From positions 124,001 to 188,000 of the forward strand of contig NZ_CADIJP010000004.1 in NCBI RefSeq assembly GCF_902859725.1: 64,000 nt of DNA, given 5' to 3'. Shown here one piece after another: positions 1 through 8,219 of the stretch. A model generated the notes under the pieces. That model was not told the origin of the DNA, did not search any database, and saw nothing but the letters and a program-made list of their open reading frames with translations. The DNA comes from Achromobacter mucicolens. Lineage in GTDB: Bacteria; Pseudomonadota; Gammaproteobacteria; Burkholderiales; Burkholderiaceae_B. Numbering within the stretch: the stretch's first letter is position 1; every line of letters begins with the position of its first letter. A program made the translations under genes and the position numbers.

Positions 1-286
1 CCTGCGCCATCGCGCAGACCGCCGCCCCCACGCCTGCGGCCGCCAATGACGCCAGCAGGTAGGCGCGCAGGCCCAGCCGATGCGTGAGCCACCCCTGCAA
101 GGCGATCATCATCACCGCCACGCAGGCGTAGATGAGCGCGATATGCGTGTATTCCTCGGGACTGGCGCCGATTTCGCCCATGATGGGCGCCGCGCCAAAC
201 GTCGCCATGCCGTTCTGCAGGAAATCGATGAACGTCAGGGCGCCGATGACCAGCAGCAGCGCGACCGGGGGTTTCGGTTGGAACAT
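1..286 (-). CDS. MFS multidrug efflux transporter, N-terminal part (cut by window edge)
   Basis: Only the first 95 codons are in the window; the gene runs off the left edge. The ATG at 286 follows the HlyD-type adaptor stop by 11 bases, so it is the last visible gene of the efflux operon. The product starts MFQPKPPVALLLVIGALTFID and shows hydrophobic stretches near residues 8-25, 45-65 and 75-95, as expected for the first helices of an MFS drug:H+ antiporter. With an HlyD adaptor and an outer-membrane factor upstream it should be the inner-membrane pump of a tripartite exporter. Its substrate cannot be told. It was called by direct reverse translation of the edge. Confidence 0.75.
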   Translation of the reverse strand, partial: MFQPKPPVALLLVIGALTFIDFLQNGMATFGAAPIMGEIGASPEEYTHIALIYACVAVMMIALQGWLTHRLGLRAYLLASLAAAGVGAAVCAMAQ

Positions 287-297
287 GATGCGCGGGC

Positions 298-1515
298 TCA
301 GCGGTTGGCGTCGATGATGGCGCGCACCTGCGCGTCGGCCTGGGCCAGCTCGTCGGCATACACGGCCGTCGTGTAGACCTGCGGCTGGCCTTGCGCCGAA
401 ACCAGCCGTTTGCCGTCGCGCGTCTCGGTGTCCACCTCGACCCGCATCGACAGGCCCAGTTGCAGCGGTTGCGCCGCCACCTCCGCCGGGTCCAGCGCGA
501 TCCGCACCGGCACGCGCTGCACCACCTTGATCCAGTTGCCGGTGGCATTTTGCGCGGGCAGCAGGGAGAAGGCGCTGCCGGTGCCGGCGTCCTGGCCGAG
601 CACGCGGCCGTGATAGACCACGCCATCGCCGTACAGGTCGGTGGTCAGCCGGACAGGCTGGCCAATACGCACATTGCGCAGCTGAGATTCCTTCAGGTTG
701 GCCGTGACCCACAGGTGGTCCAGCGGCACCACCGACATCAGCGGCGCGCCAGCGGCCACGCGCTGCCCGACCTGCACGCCGCGCTTGGTCACCACCCCGC
801 CCACCGGCGCGACGACTTTCGTGCGCGCAAGGGCCACGCTGGCGTTGCGCAACTGCACGGCGGCGGCCTGCACGTCCGGATGCGATTCGACCGTGGTGCC
901 GTCGATCAGCGCATGGGTGCGCTTGAGCTGTTCGCTGGCGACCGCCAGCGCGGCGCGCGCGGTGCGCACCGCCTGCTGGGCGTGCACCAGTTCCTCTCCC
1001 GGAATGGCGCCGATCCTGGCCAGCGCCGACCGGCGCGCCACGTCTTCCTCGGCGCGGGCCAGGTCCACCTTGCGCAACGCCACGGTGGCGCCGTCCTGCC
1101 CGGCCATCGCGAACTGGCCGCGCACCTGCCGCACGCTGCGCGCCAGGTTGGCGCGCGCCGCGTCCAGCGCCAGTTGCGCGTCCACCCCGTTCAGTTCGAT
1201 CAGCACCGCCCCCGGCTCGACCCTGTCGGTGTTGTCCGCGCGGATCGCCGTCACCACCCCGCCCACTTGCGGCGTCACCTGCACGACGTTACCTTCGACG
1301 TAGGCGTCTTCCGTCGACACCCAGCGGCCGTCTGCATGCGCGGCATACGCGCCGGCCAGCACGGCGACCGCCAGAATTGCCGCTCCGCCGGCGGCCACCT
1401 TGCGCGCGAAGGCTTTGCGCGGCCGGGATGAGGGGGATGGAGAATTTGGGGCGGCTTCGATGTTCATGGCTTGCGAGCGTTCAGAGGGGGATGATCGGGC
1501 GGGATGGCGGCTCAT
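298..1515 (-). CDS. HlyD/EmrA-family efflux periplasmic adaptor
   Basis: A 405-residue membrane fusion protein linking an inner-membrane pump to an outer-membrane channel. A short basic N-terminus precedes one transmembrane helix (about residues 43-60). Next come a split lipoyl domain (EGNVVQVTPQVGGVV and VVAPVGGVVTKRGV), a central alpha hairpin and a beta-barrel. This is the EmrA/HlyD layout. The start ATG overlaps the outer-membrane factor stop by four bases (ATGA), so translation is probably coupled. A second ATG at 1467 (MNIEAAPN) is a possible later start. The operon order MarR, outer-membrane factor, adaptor, MFS pump supports a drug or aromatic-acid exporter. Confidence 0.9.
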   Translation of the reverse strand: MSRHPARSSPSERSQAMNIEAAPNSPSPSSRPRKAFARKVAAGGAAILAVAVLAGAYAAHADGRWVSTEDAYVEGNVVQVTPQVGGVVTAIRADNTDRVEPGAVLIELNGVDAQLALDAARANLARSVRQVRGQFAMAGQDGATVALRKVDLARAEEDVARRSALARIGAIPGEELVHAQQAVRTARAALAVASEQLKRTHALIDGTTVESHPDVQAAAVQLRNASVALARTKVVAPVGGVVTKRGVQVGQRVAAGAPLMSVVPLDHLWVTANLKESQLRNVRIGQPVRLTTDLYGDGVVYHGRVLGQDAGTGSAFSLLPAQNATGNWIKVVQRVPVRIALDPAEVAAQPLQLGLSMRVEVDTETRDGKRLVSAQGQPQVYTTAVYADELAQADAQVRAIIDANR

Positions 1516-3020
1516 GACCGGGTTTGCGTCACAGCGCCGGAATCGGCCGTCGCGGGCGTCTCGGATGCGCCGGGCTGATAGCCGCCGCCCAACGCGCGGA
1601 TGAGTTCCAGATGCAGCGTGCGGTTGCGCGTGTCCAGTTCGATCAGCAACTGTTTTTGCTGCAGCACCTGACCTTCGGCGGACAGCACCTGCAGGTAGCT
1701 GCCCACGCCGCTGCGGTAGCGCGCGGACGCCATGTCGTAGGCCTGCTGCGTCAGCCGCAACGCCTCGCGCTGCTGGGCCGAGCGTTCAGCCTGCCACCGC
1801 AGGGAAACCAGCTGGTCCACCACGTCATGCAGCGCCGTGACCAGCGTGCCGTTGTACTGTTCGACCGCCGCGTCGTATTCCGCCTGGCGCGCGCCCAGGT
1901 TGCCGCGCAGCCGGCCACCGTCAAAGACCGGCAACGACACCGCCGGGCCAATGCCCAACACGCGGCTGCCGGCGTTTAACAGGTCCGCTAGCCCCAAGCT
2001 CTGCAAGCCGGCAAACGCGGTCAGGCTGACGTTGGGATAGAACTGCGCGCGAGCGGCCTTGATCTCGGCGCCGGCTGCTTCGGCGCGCCAGCGCTGCGCC
2101 ACCACGTCGGGCCGGCGGCCGATCAATTCTGCCGGCACCGTCGTCGGGATCGCCTCGGCAAAGCGCCCGCGCAGCGCCGGCCGGTCTACCTGGATCCCCG
2201 CGTCGGGGCCACGGCCCACCAGCGCGGCGACCTGATTGCGCGTCAGCGCGATCTGTTCGTTCAACGCGGCAATGCGCTCGCGCGTGGCGGGCAGCGCGGC
2301 TTCGGCCTGCGTCATGTCCAGACGTGAATCCAGCTGCGCGTCGACGCGACGCTGCGTCAACGCCAGCGTGGTCTCGCGTTGACGCAGGGTTTCTTCGGCC
2401 AGATCGCGCAGCTGGTAGGCGGCGTCAAGTTTCAGATACGCGCGGACCAGCGAGGTCGTGAGCATCAGCTCCGCGGCATGCAGGTCCACCTCGGCGGCCT
2501 GCGCGCGTTGCAGCGCCGCGTCCAGCGCCGCCCGGTTCTTGCCCCAGAAATCGATCTCGTAGCCCACGCCCGCCTGCAGGTCCGCCGTCCAATCCCACGC
2601 GCCGGCCAGCGGCTGTGGCGTGGTGCTGTGCTCGCTGAACCGCTGGCGCGTCGCGCGGCCGCTCAAGTTCCCTTGCGGCGACAGCGGCGCCCCCGCGACG
2701 CTGGCCAACGCGTCGGTCTGCCGCACCCGCGCCGCCGCCGCCCGCAGGCTGGGCTGTTCGGCCAGCGCAGCCTGCACAAGCTGGTTCAACTGCGCGTCGC
2801 CAAAGCTCACCCACCACGCCTGCGTCGGCCACGCGGCCGGCGAGACGGTCGATCCTTGCAAAGACGCGCTGACTGCCAGTCCGTTCGCGCTGGTGATCGA
2901 CGATTGGGTGTGCAGACCGCCCGTGCTTGCACATCCGGCCAAAACAGAAGCAGCCAGGACGAGTCCCGCACTGCGCCACAGGCGCGGGAGGCAATGGATA
3001 GACGAGATGGGCGCTTGCAT
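1512..3020 (-). CDS. NodT/OprM-family outer-membrane efflux lipoprotein
   Basis: A 502-residue TolC-type outer-membrane channel. The N-terminus carries a lipoprotein signal peptide ending in the lipobox LAGC with Cys30 as the lipidated residue. The body has the duplicated helical repeats of outer-membrane factors, including the family segment LIGRRPDVVAQRWRAEAA near the middle. It should trimerise in the outer membrane and form the exit duct for the downstream adaptor and MFS pump. Upstream (3021-3098) lie two MarR-type palindromes, so the MarR protein probably represses this promoter. Some family members export fusaric acid or aromatic acids; the substrate here is unknown. Confidence 0.92.
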   Translation of the reverse strand: MQAPISSIHCLPRLWRSAGLVLAASVLAGCASTGGLHTQSSITSANGLAVSASLQGSTVSPAAWPTQAWWVSFGDAQLNQLVQAALAEQPSLRAAAARVRQTDALASVAGAPLSPQGNLSGRATRQRFSEHSTTPQPLAGAWDWTADLQAGVGYEIDFWGKNRAALDAALQRAQAAEVDLHAAELMLTTSLVRAYLKLDAAYQLRDLAEETLRQRETTLALTQRRVDAQLDSRLDMTQAEAALPATRERIAALNEQIALTRNQVAALVGRGPDAGIQVDRPALRGRFAEAIPTTVPAELIGRRPDVVAQRWRAEAAGAEIKAARAQFYPNVSLTAFAGLQSLGLADLLNAGSRVLGIGPAVSLPVFDGGRLRGNLGARQAEYDAAVEQYNGTLVTALHDVVDQLVSLRWQAERSAQQREALRLTQQAYDMASARYRSGVGSYLQVLSAEGQVLQQKQLLIELDTRNRTLHLELIRALGGGYQPGASETPATADSGAVTQTRS

Positions 3021-3040
3021 GGTCGAGAGAGCTTTTAATA

Positions 3041-3067
3041 TGCCCAGGCTGTATATGCCTAGGCAGA
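3041..3067. promoter_or_regulatory. Two adjacent MarR-type palindromes before the efflux operon
   Basis: TGCCCAGGCT at 3041-3050 and the perfect palindrome TGCCTAGGCA at 3056-3065 start 15 bases apart, in the 78-base gap between the marR stop and the outer-membrane factor start. The core is the same as in the palindrome upstream of marR. The natural reading is an operator for the MarR regulator next door. This is inferred from symmetry and repetition. Confidence 0.6.
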
Positions 3068-3098
3068 TAAATGGATAAAAAAATCGCTGGCGGAAAAC

Positions 3099-3554
3099 CT
3101 AATCCGCCCGCGCGTTGATCAGGATGCGAGACAGCAGCTTGTGCAGCACCTGCGCTTCGGCTTCCGAAAAACCATCCAGCAACTGGCGAAACGCAATTTC
3201 GGTGGCCTGGCGCGCCTGCGGAAACGCCGCCTTGCCCTGCTCGGTCAGCTCGATCAGCGAGCTGCGGCGGTCGGCTTCGTTTTCGACGCGGCGGATAAAG
3301 CCCTTGGCCACGATCCGATCCAGCAGCCGGGTCATCGCGCCCGAGTCATACGACAGCACGCGGCAGAAGTCGCTGAGCGTGCGGCCCCACCCCTTGACGA
3401 TGCAATTGAGCACGACGTACTGCTGCACCGTGATCTGCAGCGGCGCCAGTTCGCGGTCCAGCGCATCCAGAATGCCGTTGCGCACGTTGGTCACCAGGAA
3501 ACCCAGTTCGCCGGTGCACAGTTCGTCCAGCACGGAAGGCGTTGCGTTGCTCAT
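3099..3554 (-). CDS. MarR-family transcriptional regulator
   Basis: A 151-residue winged-helix regulator. The DNA-binding segment TLSDFCRVLSYDSGAMTRLL is followed by the wing (GFIRRVENEADRRS), typical of MarR, with helices at both ends for dimerisation. MarR proteins usually repress neighbouring efflux genes and release DNA on binding aromatic ligands. The gene precedes the efflux genes on the same strand by 78 bases. Palindromes with a common TGCCTAGGCA core sit upstream of this gene and in the gap before the efflux genes, so autoregulation together with pump control is likely. Confidence 0.93.
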   Translation of the reverse strand: MSNATPSVLDELCTGELGFLVTNVRNGILDALDRELAPLQITVQQYVVLNCIVKGWGRTLSDFCRVLSYDSGAMTRLLDRIVAKGFIRRVENEADRRSSLIELTEQGKAAFPQARQATEIAFRQLLDGFSEAEAQVLHKLLSRILINARAD

Positions 3555-3596
3555 GATCGGTCTGGCACGTTGCGGTCGGAATCAATGACGGGGATA

Positions 3597-3616
3597 TTAG
3601 CTGCCTAGGCAGTTAA
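3597..3616. promoter_or_regulatory. Palindromic MarR operator candidate upstream of marR
   Basis: TTAGCTGCCTAGGCAGTTAA is a 20-base palindrome with one mismatched pair and the perfect core CTGCCTAGGCAG (3601-3612). It lies 43-62 bases before the marR start, where a repressor would block the promoter. The same core recurs at 3056-3065. Confidence 0.65.
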
Positions 3617-3668
3617 CTGGCAAGCGGAATCTTTTGAGGCGTGGTGGATTCGGCACGCGGGATCCGCG

Positions 3669-5810
3669 TTACCCGATGCCGATCCTCCGCGCGCCCTCGC
3701 GGAACAGGGCCTGCGTCTCGGGCTCCAGCCGGAACGACGCCAGAAAGTCCTCTACGCGGTACGACGGCTGCGCTTTGCGGATCGCCGGGAGAAACCCCAG
3801 CGCCTCGTCCGTCCTGCCGGCCAGCGCCAGGCAGCACGCCGCAATTGCCAAGATGTGCACGTGCGCGTTGGGCCGGGCGGCCGCCTTGACCGCCCACCCC
3901 GCCGCCTCGTCGATCCGGCCCAGCCGCGCCAACGCCAGCGCGCGCACGGCCAGCATGCCGAAGAGCAGCGGATCGAAGGGGCTGAGGTGACGCGAATGGT
4001 CGGAAGCGCCGATGGCCGCTTCGGCGTCGCCCATCTGGCAATCGACAAAACCCAGCGTGTAATGCGCCAGCGCGAAATTCGGACTCAGGTCCACGGCGAT
4101 CCGCAACTCGCTTACCGACTGGTCCTGGCTGCCGCGCAGCCACAGCGCACGCCCCATCGCCCAATGCGCCGCCGGATCCCGGTCATCGGCGATCAGGCTT
4201 TGCCCGGCGGACTCGAATGCCTGATCGATGGCCGCCTCCTGCTCGCCCCAGCGCTGGAATGCCGTCTGCCAATGCGTGAAGGACAAGCCCGCGTAGGCGC
4301 GCGAGAACGTCGGGTCCAGCCGCACCGCCATCTCGAAGAAGTGGCGGGCCTGTTCGTTGTCGGTGCGATTGAACCGGTACATATGCCAGAGGCCGCGATG
4401 ATGCGCCTGCCAGGCGTCCAGCGAATTGGGCGGCGTCAGGATGGCGCGGTTGCGCTCGGCGGCCTCGATCTCGATATCGACCGACGCCACGATCCGGTTG
4501 CCGATCTCGTCCAGCGCCAGCAAGGCGTCGTCAAACGGATGGTCGAGCACGTCCGCCCAGACGATACGCGCGGTGCGGGATTCGACGAGCTGCACGTCCA
4601 CCGCCAGGCGCTGCCCGTGGCGCCGCAGCGAGCCGCTTACCACGTAGTCCACGTTGAGCGTGCGCCCGGCCTCCTCCGGTCCCACGCTGCGTTGGTCCAG
4701 CGCAAACACGGTGCCCTGCGCGATGACGAACAGGCTGCGCAGCTTTGCCAGCCGCGCGATGACGTCAAAGGCCAGCCCGTCCGCCAGCCCGCCCCGGACG
4801 CCCGCTTGCGCCGACCGGTCCACGAACGGCATGACGGCAATCGATGCCCGTCCGCGCCGGTGCGGCAGCGCATCGGCCAGACGCGTTGGCAAATCCGTGT
4901 CGGCCAGGGACTGCGGCGCGATCCGGGCCGCTAACGCTTCCGGCAATGGGGCAGGTTTCATCGGCGCTGCGGCGCCTGCCGGGGCCGGACTCAACGCTTG
5001 AACCGATGACGGGCCGCCGCCTGCCCGCCGGGCGCGCACATCGCGCCACGTTTCGCGCAGCGGCCGCCCATCCAGCCCCTCGGCTTCGAAGGCGCGCACG
5101 GCCGCGGCCAGATGCTCCTCGCCTTCACGCCATTGCCCGCGCAGTCCCAACGCGTCCAGCTTCAGTTCATGGGCTTGCGGATCGAACGGCACGAGCGCAA
5201 GCCACTTGTCCAGGCAGGCAAACCGTTCCTCCGACCCCTCGGGCAGAAGAACGGCCTGATGCGCCAGCACGGCCGTGTGACAGGCCCGCAGCCGCCGCCG
5301 CTGTGCGGTCAGCCAGCTGTGAAAGAACGGGCTGCGGCCAATCTCCAACCCTTCCAGAAAGTCGCCCGCGAACATGGCCGCAAGCGCGCGCAGACGCTCC
5401 GGGCTGGCCTTGCGTATACCCGCCTGCATGGCGGCCCCGATGTCGATGACGTCCACACGGCAGTCGGACAGGTCCAGGCGCACGGCGTCCTGCATCGTCT
5501 CGACCCGGCGGCGGCCGGGCTCGTCCAGCAGGCCCCGCGCCTTGCTCAGGCACCAGCGCAGTTCGCCGCGCGGATCGTTGGGAATGTCCCACAGCAGTTC
5601 GCACAGGTGCGAGCGCATCACGGCGTTCGGGGCCAGCGCCAGGTACGCGATCAGCGCCCGCAGCTTGCGCGACGGCGGCAGCGCAAGCGGAGCGCCGCCC
5701 CGGCTGATGCGCATCGGCCCCAGCATGTGCACGTGGATGCCCGCGCCGGACGAATCCACGCCTGACGAATCCACGCCGGATTCCACGCCCGCTACCACGC
5801 CCGCCTCCAC
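3669..5810 (-). CDS. BTAD-domain (SARP-like) regulator with TolB-N-like and TPR domains
   Basis: A 713-residue multidomain protein. Residues about 25-120 form an OmpR-like winged helix (HMLGPMRISRGGAPLALPPS), and about 120-260 a bacterial transcriptional activation (BTAD) helical domain. After a Pro/Ala-rich linker, residues about 315-450 resemble the region often fused to adenylate cyclases (SIAVMPFVDRS and VDYVVSGSLRRHGQRLAVDV). TPR-like repeats such as AVRLDPTFSRAYAGLSF fill the C-terminus. The start is uncertain: the first 23 codons are a GTG-rich repeat (GVDSSGVDSSG), and the winged helix begins before the first ATG, so a GTG start is needed. It is divergent from a methyltransferase gene that it may control. 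The signal sensed is unknown. Confidence 0.82.
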   Translation of the reverse strand: MEAGVVAGVESGVDSSGVDSSGAGIHVHMLGPMRISRGGAPLALPPSRKLRALIAYLALAPNAVMRSHLCELLWDIPNDPRGELRWCLSKARGLLDEPGRRRVETMQDAVRLDLSDCRVDVIDIGAAMQAGIRKASPERLRALAAMFAGDFLEGLEIGRSPFFHSWLTAQRRRLRACHTAVLAHQAVLLPEGSEERFACLDKWLALVPFDPQAHELKLDALGLRGQWREGEEHLAAAVRAFEAEGLDGRPLRETWRDVRARRAGGGPSSVQALSPAPAGAAAPMKPAPLPEALAARIAPQSLADTDLPTRLADALPHRRGRASIAVMPFVDRSAQAGVRGGLADGLAFDVIARLAKLRSLFVIAQGTVFALDQRSVGPEEAGRTLNVDYVVSGSLRRHGQRLAVDVQLVESRTARIVWADVLDHPFDDALLALDEIGNRIVASVDIEIEAAERNRAILTPPNSLDAWQAHHRGLWHMYRFNRTDNEQARHFFEMAVRLDPTFSRAYAGLSFTHWQTAFQRWGEQEAAIDQAFESAGQSLIADDRDPAAHWAMGRALWLRGSQDQSVSELRIAVDLSPNFALAHYTLGFVDCQMGDAEAAIGASDHSRHLSPFDPLLFGMLAVRALALARLGRIDEAAGWAVKAAARPNAHVHILAIAACCLALAGRTDEALGFLPAIRKAQPSYRVEDFLASFRLEPETQALFREGARRIGIG

Positions 5811-5935
5811 GTCCCGTTCCTATCGTTGTATCCGGGGCGCACGGCACGCGAACATCGTCGCGGCGCTGGTTGCATCACCCCGGCGCGCTGGCAACGGATG
5901 CCGTCGCGCACCCCACGCACCAACGGAGACTCACC

Positions 5936-6784
5936 ATGTCCATTTCCTCCCTTGCCACCAGTGACGTGCGCGAAACCGCACAGCCCGACCTGGCTGCCTT
6001 GAAGACCCGCCAGCAAGGCACCTGGTCCTCCGGGGACTACGCCGTCGTCGGCACCACGCTGCAGATCGTAGGAGAACAGCTTTGCGAAGCCCTTGATGTC
6101 CGCGCCGGCCAGAAAGTGCTGGACGTCGCCGCCGGCAACGGCAATGCGACACTGGCCGCCGCCCGCCGCTGGTGCGACGTGACCTCGACCGACTATGTGC
6201 CCGCGCTGCTGAGCCGCGGCCGCGAACGCGCCGCCGCGGAGCGCCTGAAGGTCGAATTCCAGGAGGCCGACGCCGAGGCGCTGCCGTTCCCGGACGCGTC
6301 GTTCGATGTCGTGATGTCGACCTTCGGCGTCATGTTCACGCCCGACCAGGACAAGGCCGCCGCCGAGCTGATGCGCGTGTGCAAGCACGGCGGCAAGATC
6401 GGCCTCGCAAACTGGACGCCCGACGGCTTCATCGGCCAGATCTTCAAGACCATCGGCAAGCACCTGCCCCCGCCCGCCGGCGTCAAATCCCCCGCGTTGT
6501 GGGGAACCAAGGCGCGCATCGAAGAAATGTTCGGGCCGCAGGCCGCATCGATCACGTGCGAACCGCGTCACTTCGTGTTCCGCTACCGCTCGCCCGAGCA
6601 CTGGATGCAGGTCTTCAAGACCTACTACGGCCCGATGCTCAAGGCGTTCGGCGCGCTGGACCCCGCGGCGCAGACGGCGCTGACGGCCGACATCACGGCC
6701 CAGATCGACCGCTTCAACCGGTCCGGCGATTCGGCGGTGGTGGTGCCCAGCGAATACATGGAAATTGTGATTACCCGCCGTTAA
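5936..6784 (+). CDS. Class I SAM-dependent methyltransferase
   Basis: A 282-residue cytoplasmic methyltransferase of the UbiE/Methyltransf_11 type. Motif I, VLDVAAGNGNATLAAARR, forms the SAM-binding loop; an acidic residue at the end of strand 2 (STDYV), motif II (FQEADAEALPFPDASFDVV) and a motif III-like stretch follow. The ATG at 5936 is preferred to the upstream in-frame start at 5870 because a GGAGA ribosome site lies seven bases before it and the residues before it do not resemble the family. It is divergent from the BTAD regulator and followed by a GC-rich hairpin. The acceptor substrate is unknown. Confidence 0.9.
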   Translation: MSISSLATSDVRETAQPDLAALKTRQQGTWSSGDYAVVGTTLQIVGEQLCEALDVRAGQKVLDVAAGNGNATLAAARRWCDVTSTDYVPALLSRGRERAAAERLKVEFQEADAEALPFPDASFDVVMSTFGVMFTPDQDKAAAELMRVCKHGGKIGLANWTPDGFIGQIFKTIGKHLPPPAGVKSPALWGTKARIEEMFGPQAASITCEPRHFVFRYRSPEHWMQVFKTYYGPMLKAFGALDPAAQTALTADITAQIDRFNRSGDSAVVVPSEYMEIVITRR

Positions 6785-6797
6785 GCGCATGGCAAAC

Positions 6798-6817
6798 CCC
6801 GCCTCGCAAGAGGCGGG
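6798..6817. terminator. GC-rich hairpin after the methyltransferase gene
   Basis: CCCGCCTC-GCAA-GAGGCGGG is a perfect 8-base-pair stem with a GNRA-type tetraloop, 14 bases after the stop codon. No T-tract follows, so it could be an mRNA-stabilising 3' hairpin or a weak terminator. The rest of this gap (6818-7045) holds a second perfect inverted repeat, GGCAGCGGC/GCCGCTGCC at 6920-6944, and no convincing gene. Confidence 0.5.
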
Positions 6818-7045
6818 AGCGTCCTGGCGGCCGGCGGTGTGGTCCATGGCGCAGCGCCCTCCCGGCTGTCGTCCGGCGGGCGCCGGGCAACCGTTGTAGA
6901 GGAACCTTCCGTTGAAGTAGGCAGCGGCATGCCCCGCCGCTGCCGCACTGGGTGCGAGCCCATAGCCGAAATCATACGCCCGCGACTCGCCGATCGGCGC
7001 AAATGCAGGCGCGCCTGAGACACCGGCCCACCTGCACCCCAGCCC

Positions 7046-8104
7046 CTAAGGCAAGTTCTCCCTGAATATCACCTGGCTGCGCGCCAATTCCACCCCGTTC
7101 ATCGGGCTGCGTTTATCCCGCAAATTGCTGAAAATGCGCACGCAGCTCATCAGCGCTTCCATGGGGCTTTGCGTGATGACGGCGTCCATCGTGCCGTCGA
7201 TCAAGAGGGCACGCGTGTCGGGCGTCAACCCGTGCCCGATAAAAACCACGCGGTGCTGCTGCCCTGCCTCTTTCAACGCCCGGGCCACGCCGTCCGATGC
7301 GCCGCCGATGTTGTAGATGCCGGCGAGCTGCGGATACTGTTCCAGCAACTGGCGCGTCTGCTCGTAGTTGCGCTGCGCATCGTCGTAGCCTTCGCGCAGG
7401 TCCACCACCTGCATCGCCTGGAACTGTTCGGCATACAGCTGCAGAAAACCGCTTTCGCGCTCTTCATGGGCGCGGTAGTGCCGCGATCCCGCGATCAGCG
7501 CGACGTGGGCCGCGCGCAGGCCGATGAAGCGCGCGATCAGGTAGCCGGCCGTGCGCCCCGCCGCGCGGTTGTCCAACCCCACGTACGCCGTGCGGGCGCT
7601 GTTGGCGATGTCGGAAATCAGCGTCACCGTGGGCACGCCCTGCTGCGCCAGCGCGTTGACGGCCTCGCGCACCACGGGATGCTCCAGCGCCATGAATGCG
7701 ATCCCGTCGGCGCGCTTGCCGTGCTTGGTCAGCGCCTGCGCCAGCGCGTCGGGATTGAAGCTTTCCACGTATTCGACGTGGCACTTGGCGTTCAGCGGCG
7801 CAAAGTGCTCGTGCGCAAAGTTGACGGTGTCGCCCAGCATGCGCAAGTAACGGTTGCTGCCGCGCGGCAGCAGGAACACCAGCCGCATGGGCTCGGGCGC
7901 GGCGGCGGCGTACGCGGCTTCGTCCGGCAGATAGTCCAGATCGATGGCCGCCTTGAAGACTTTTTGCGCGGTGGCCGGACGCACGCCCGGACGGCGATTG
8001 AGCACGCGGTCGGCGGTGGCGGTGGACACGCCGGCGCGGGCGGCGACATCGGCCAGGCGGGCAAGTCCGCGGGAGGAGGCGGTTTTATTCACATCAAAAA
8101 CCAT
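7046..8104 (-). CDS. LacI-family transcriptional regulator
   Basis: A 352-residue repressor with an N-terminal helix-turn-helix (LADVAARAGVSTATADRVLN) and hinge, then a periplasmic-binding-protein-like sensor domain of the Peripla_BP_4 type (DGIAFMALEHPVV, TAYVGLDNRAAGRTAGYLIA). The start is placed at ATG 8104; ATG 8107 is equally possible, and a longer open frame to 8290 lacks family similarity. It is divergent from a TRAP transporter and acid-sugar enzymes, so it probably represses that operon until a sugar-acid ligand binds. An imperfect direct repeat flanks the shared promoter region and the nearer copy covers this start codon, which would fit autoregulation. Confidence 0.9.
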   Translation of the reverse strand: MVFDVNKTASSRGLARLADVAARAGVSTATADRVLNRRPGVRPATAQKVFKAAIDLDYLPDEAAYAAAAPEPMRLVFLLPRGSNRYLRMLGDTVNFAHEHFAPLNAKCHVEYVESFNPDALAQALTKHGKRADGIAFMALEHPVVREAVNALAQQGVPTVTLISDIANSARTAYVGLDNRAAGRTAGYLIARFIGLRAAHVALIAGSRHYRAHEERESGFLQLYAEQFQAMQVVDLREGYDDAQRNYEQTRQLLEQYPQLAGIYNIGGASDGVARALKEAGQQHRVVFIGHGLTPDTRALLIDGTMDAVITQSPMEALMSCVRIFSNLRDKRSPMNGVELARSQVIFRENLP

Positions 8105-8110
8105 CATGAA
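8091..8110. repeat. Direct repeat copy 1 (ACATCAAAAAC/ACATCAT motif)
   Basis: ACATCAAAAACCATCATGAA at 8091-8110 matches ACATCAAAAAACATCATAAG at 8181-8200 in 17 of 20 positions, in the same orientation and exactly 90 bases apart. This copy overlaps the LacI start codon. Two matching sites flanking a divergent promoter fit LacI binding and DNA looping, though neither site is the symmetric type usual for the family. Confidence 0.5.
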
Positions 8111-8116
8111 TAAGAT

Positions 8117-8146
8117 TTGACGATGATACCGCCTATTCACTATTGT
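8117..8146 (+). promoter_or_regulatory. Possible sigma-70 promoter for the TRAP/RuBisCO-like operon
   Basis: TTGACG (8117-8122) and TATTGT (8141-8146) are separated by 18 bases, pointing toward the TRAP binding-protein gene. Transcription would begin near 8153 and run through direct repeat copy 2. This is consensus reading only. Confidence 0.35.
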
Positions 8147-8180
8147 CCATTCTGCCGCACGGCTTAGGCGGTTTTGTGGC

Positions 8181-8200
8181 ACATCAAAAAACATCATAAG
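8181..8200. repeat. Direct repeat copy 2 (ACATCA-AAAA-ACATCA)
   Basis: ACATCAAAAAACATCATAAG is itself a short direct repeat (ACATCA, four A, ACATCA) and is the second copy of the 8091 site. It ends 19 bases before the TRAP binding-protein start, downstream of the possible promoter, where a bound repressor could block elongation. Confidence 0.5.
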
Positions 8201-8219
8201 CACGACAACGGAGACAACC

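Noticed and set aside
298-1431. Long open frames on the plus strand opposite the efflux adaptor
   Set aside because: His/Arg/Gly-rich shadow translations typical of high-GC DNA; the minus-strand adaptor is clearly the real gene.
6785-7045. Frame downstream of the LacI TAG stop encoding an AYFNGRFLYNG-like stretch (possible readthrough or small gene)
   Set aside because: It has no start codon or ribosome site, mixed third-position composition, and runs on as an antisense shadow of the methyltransferase.
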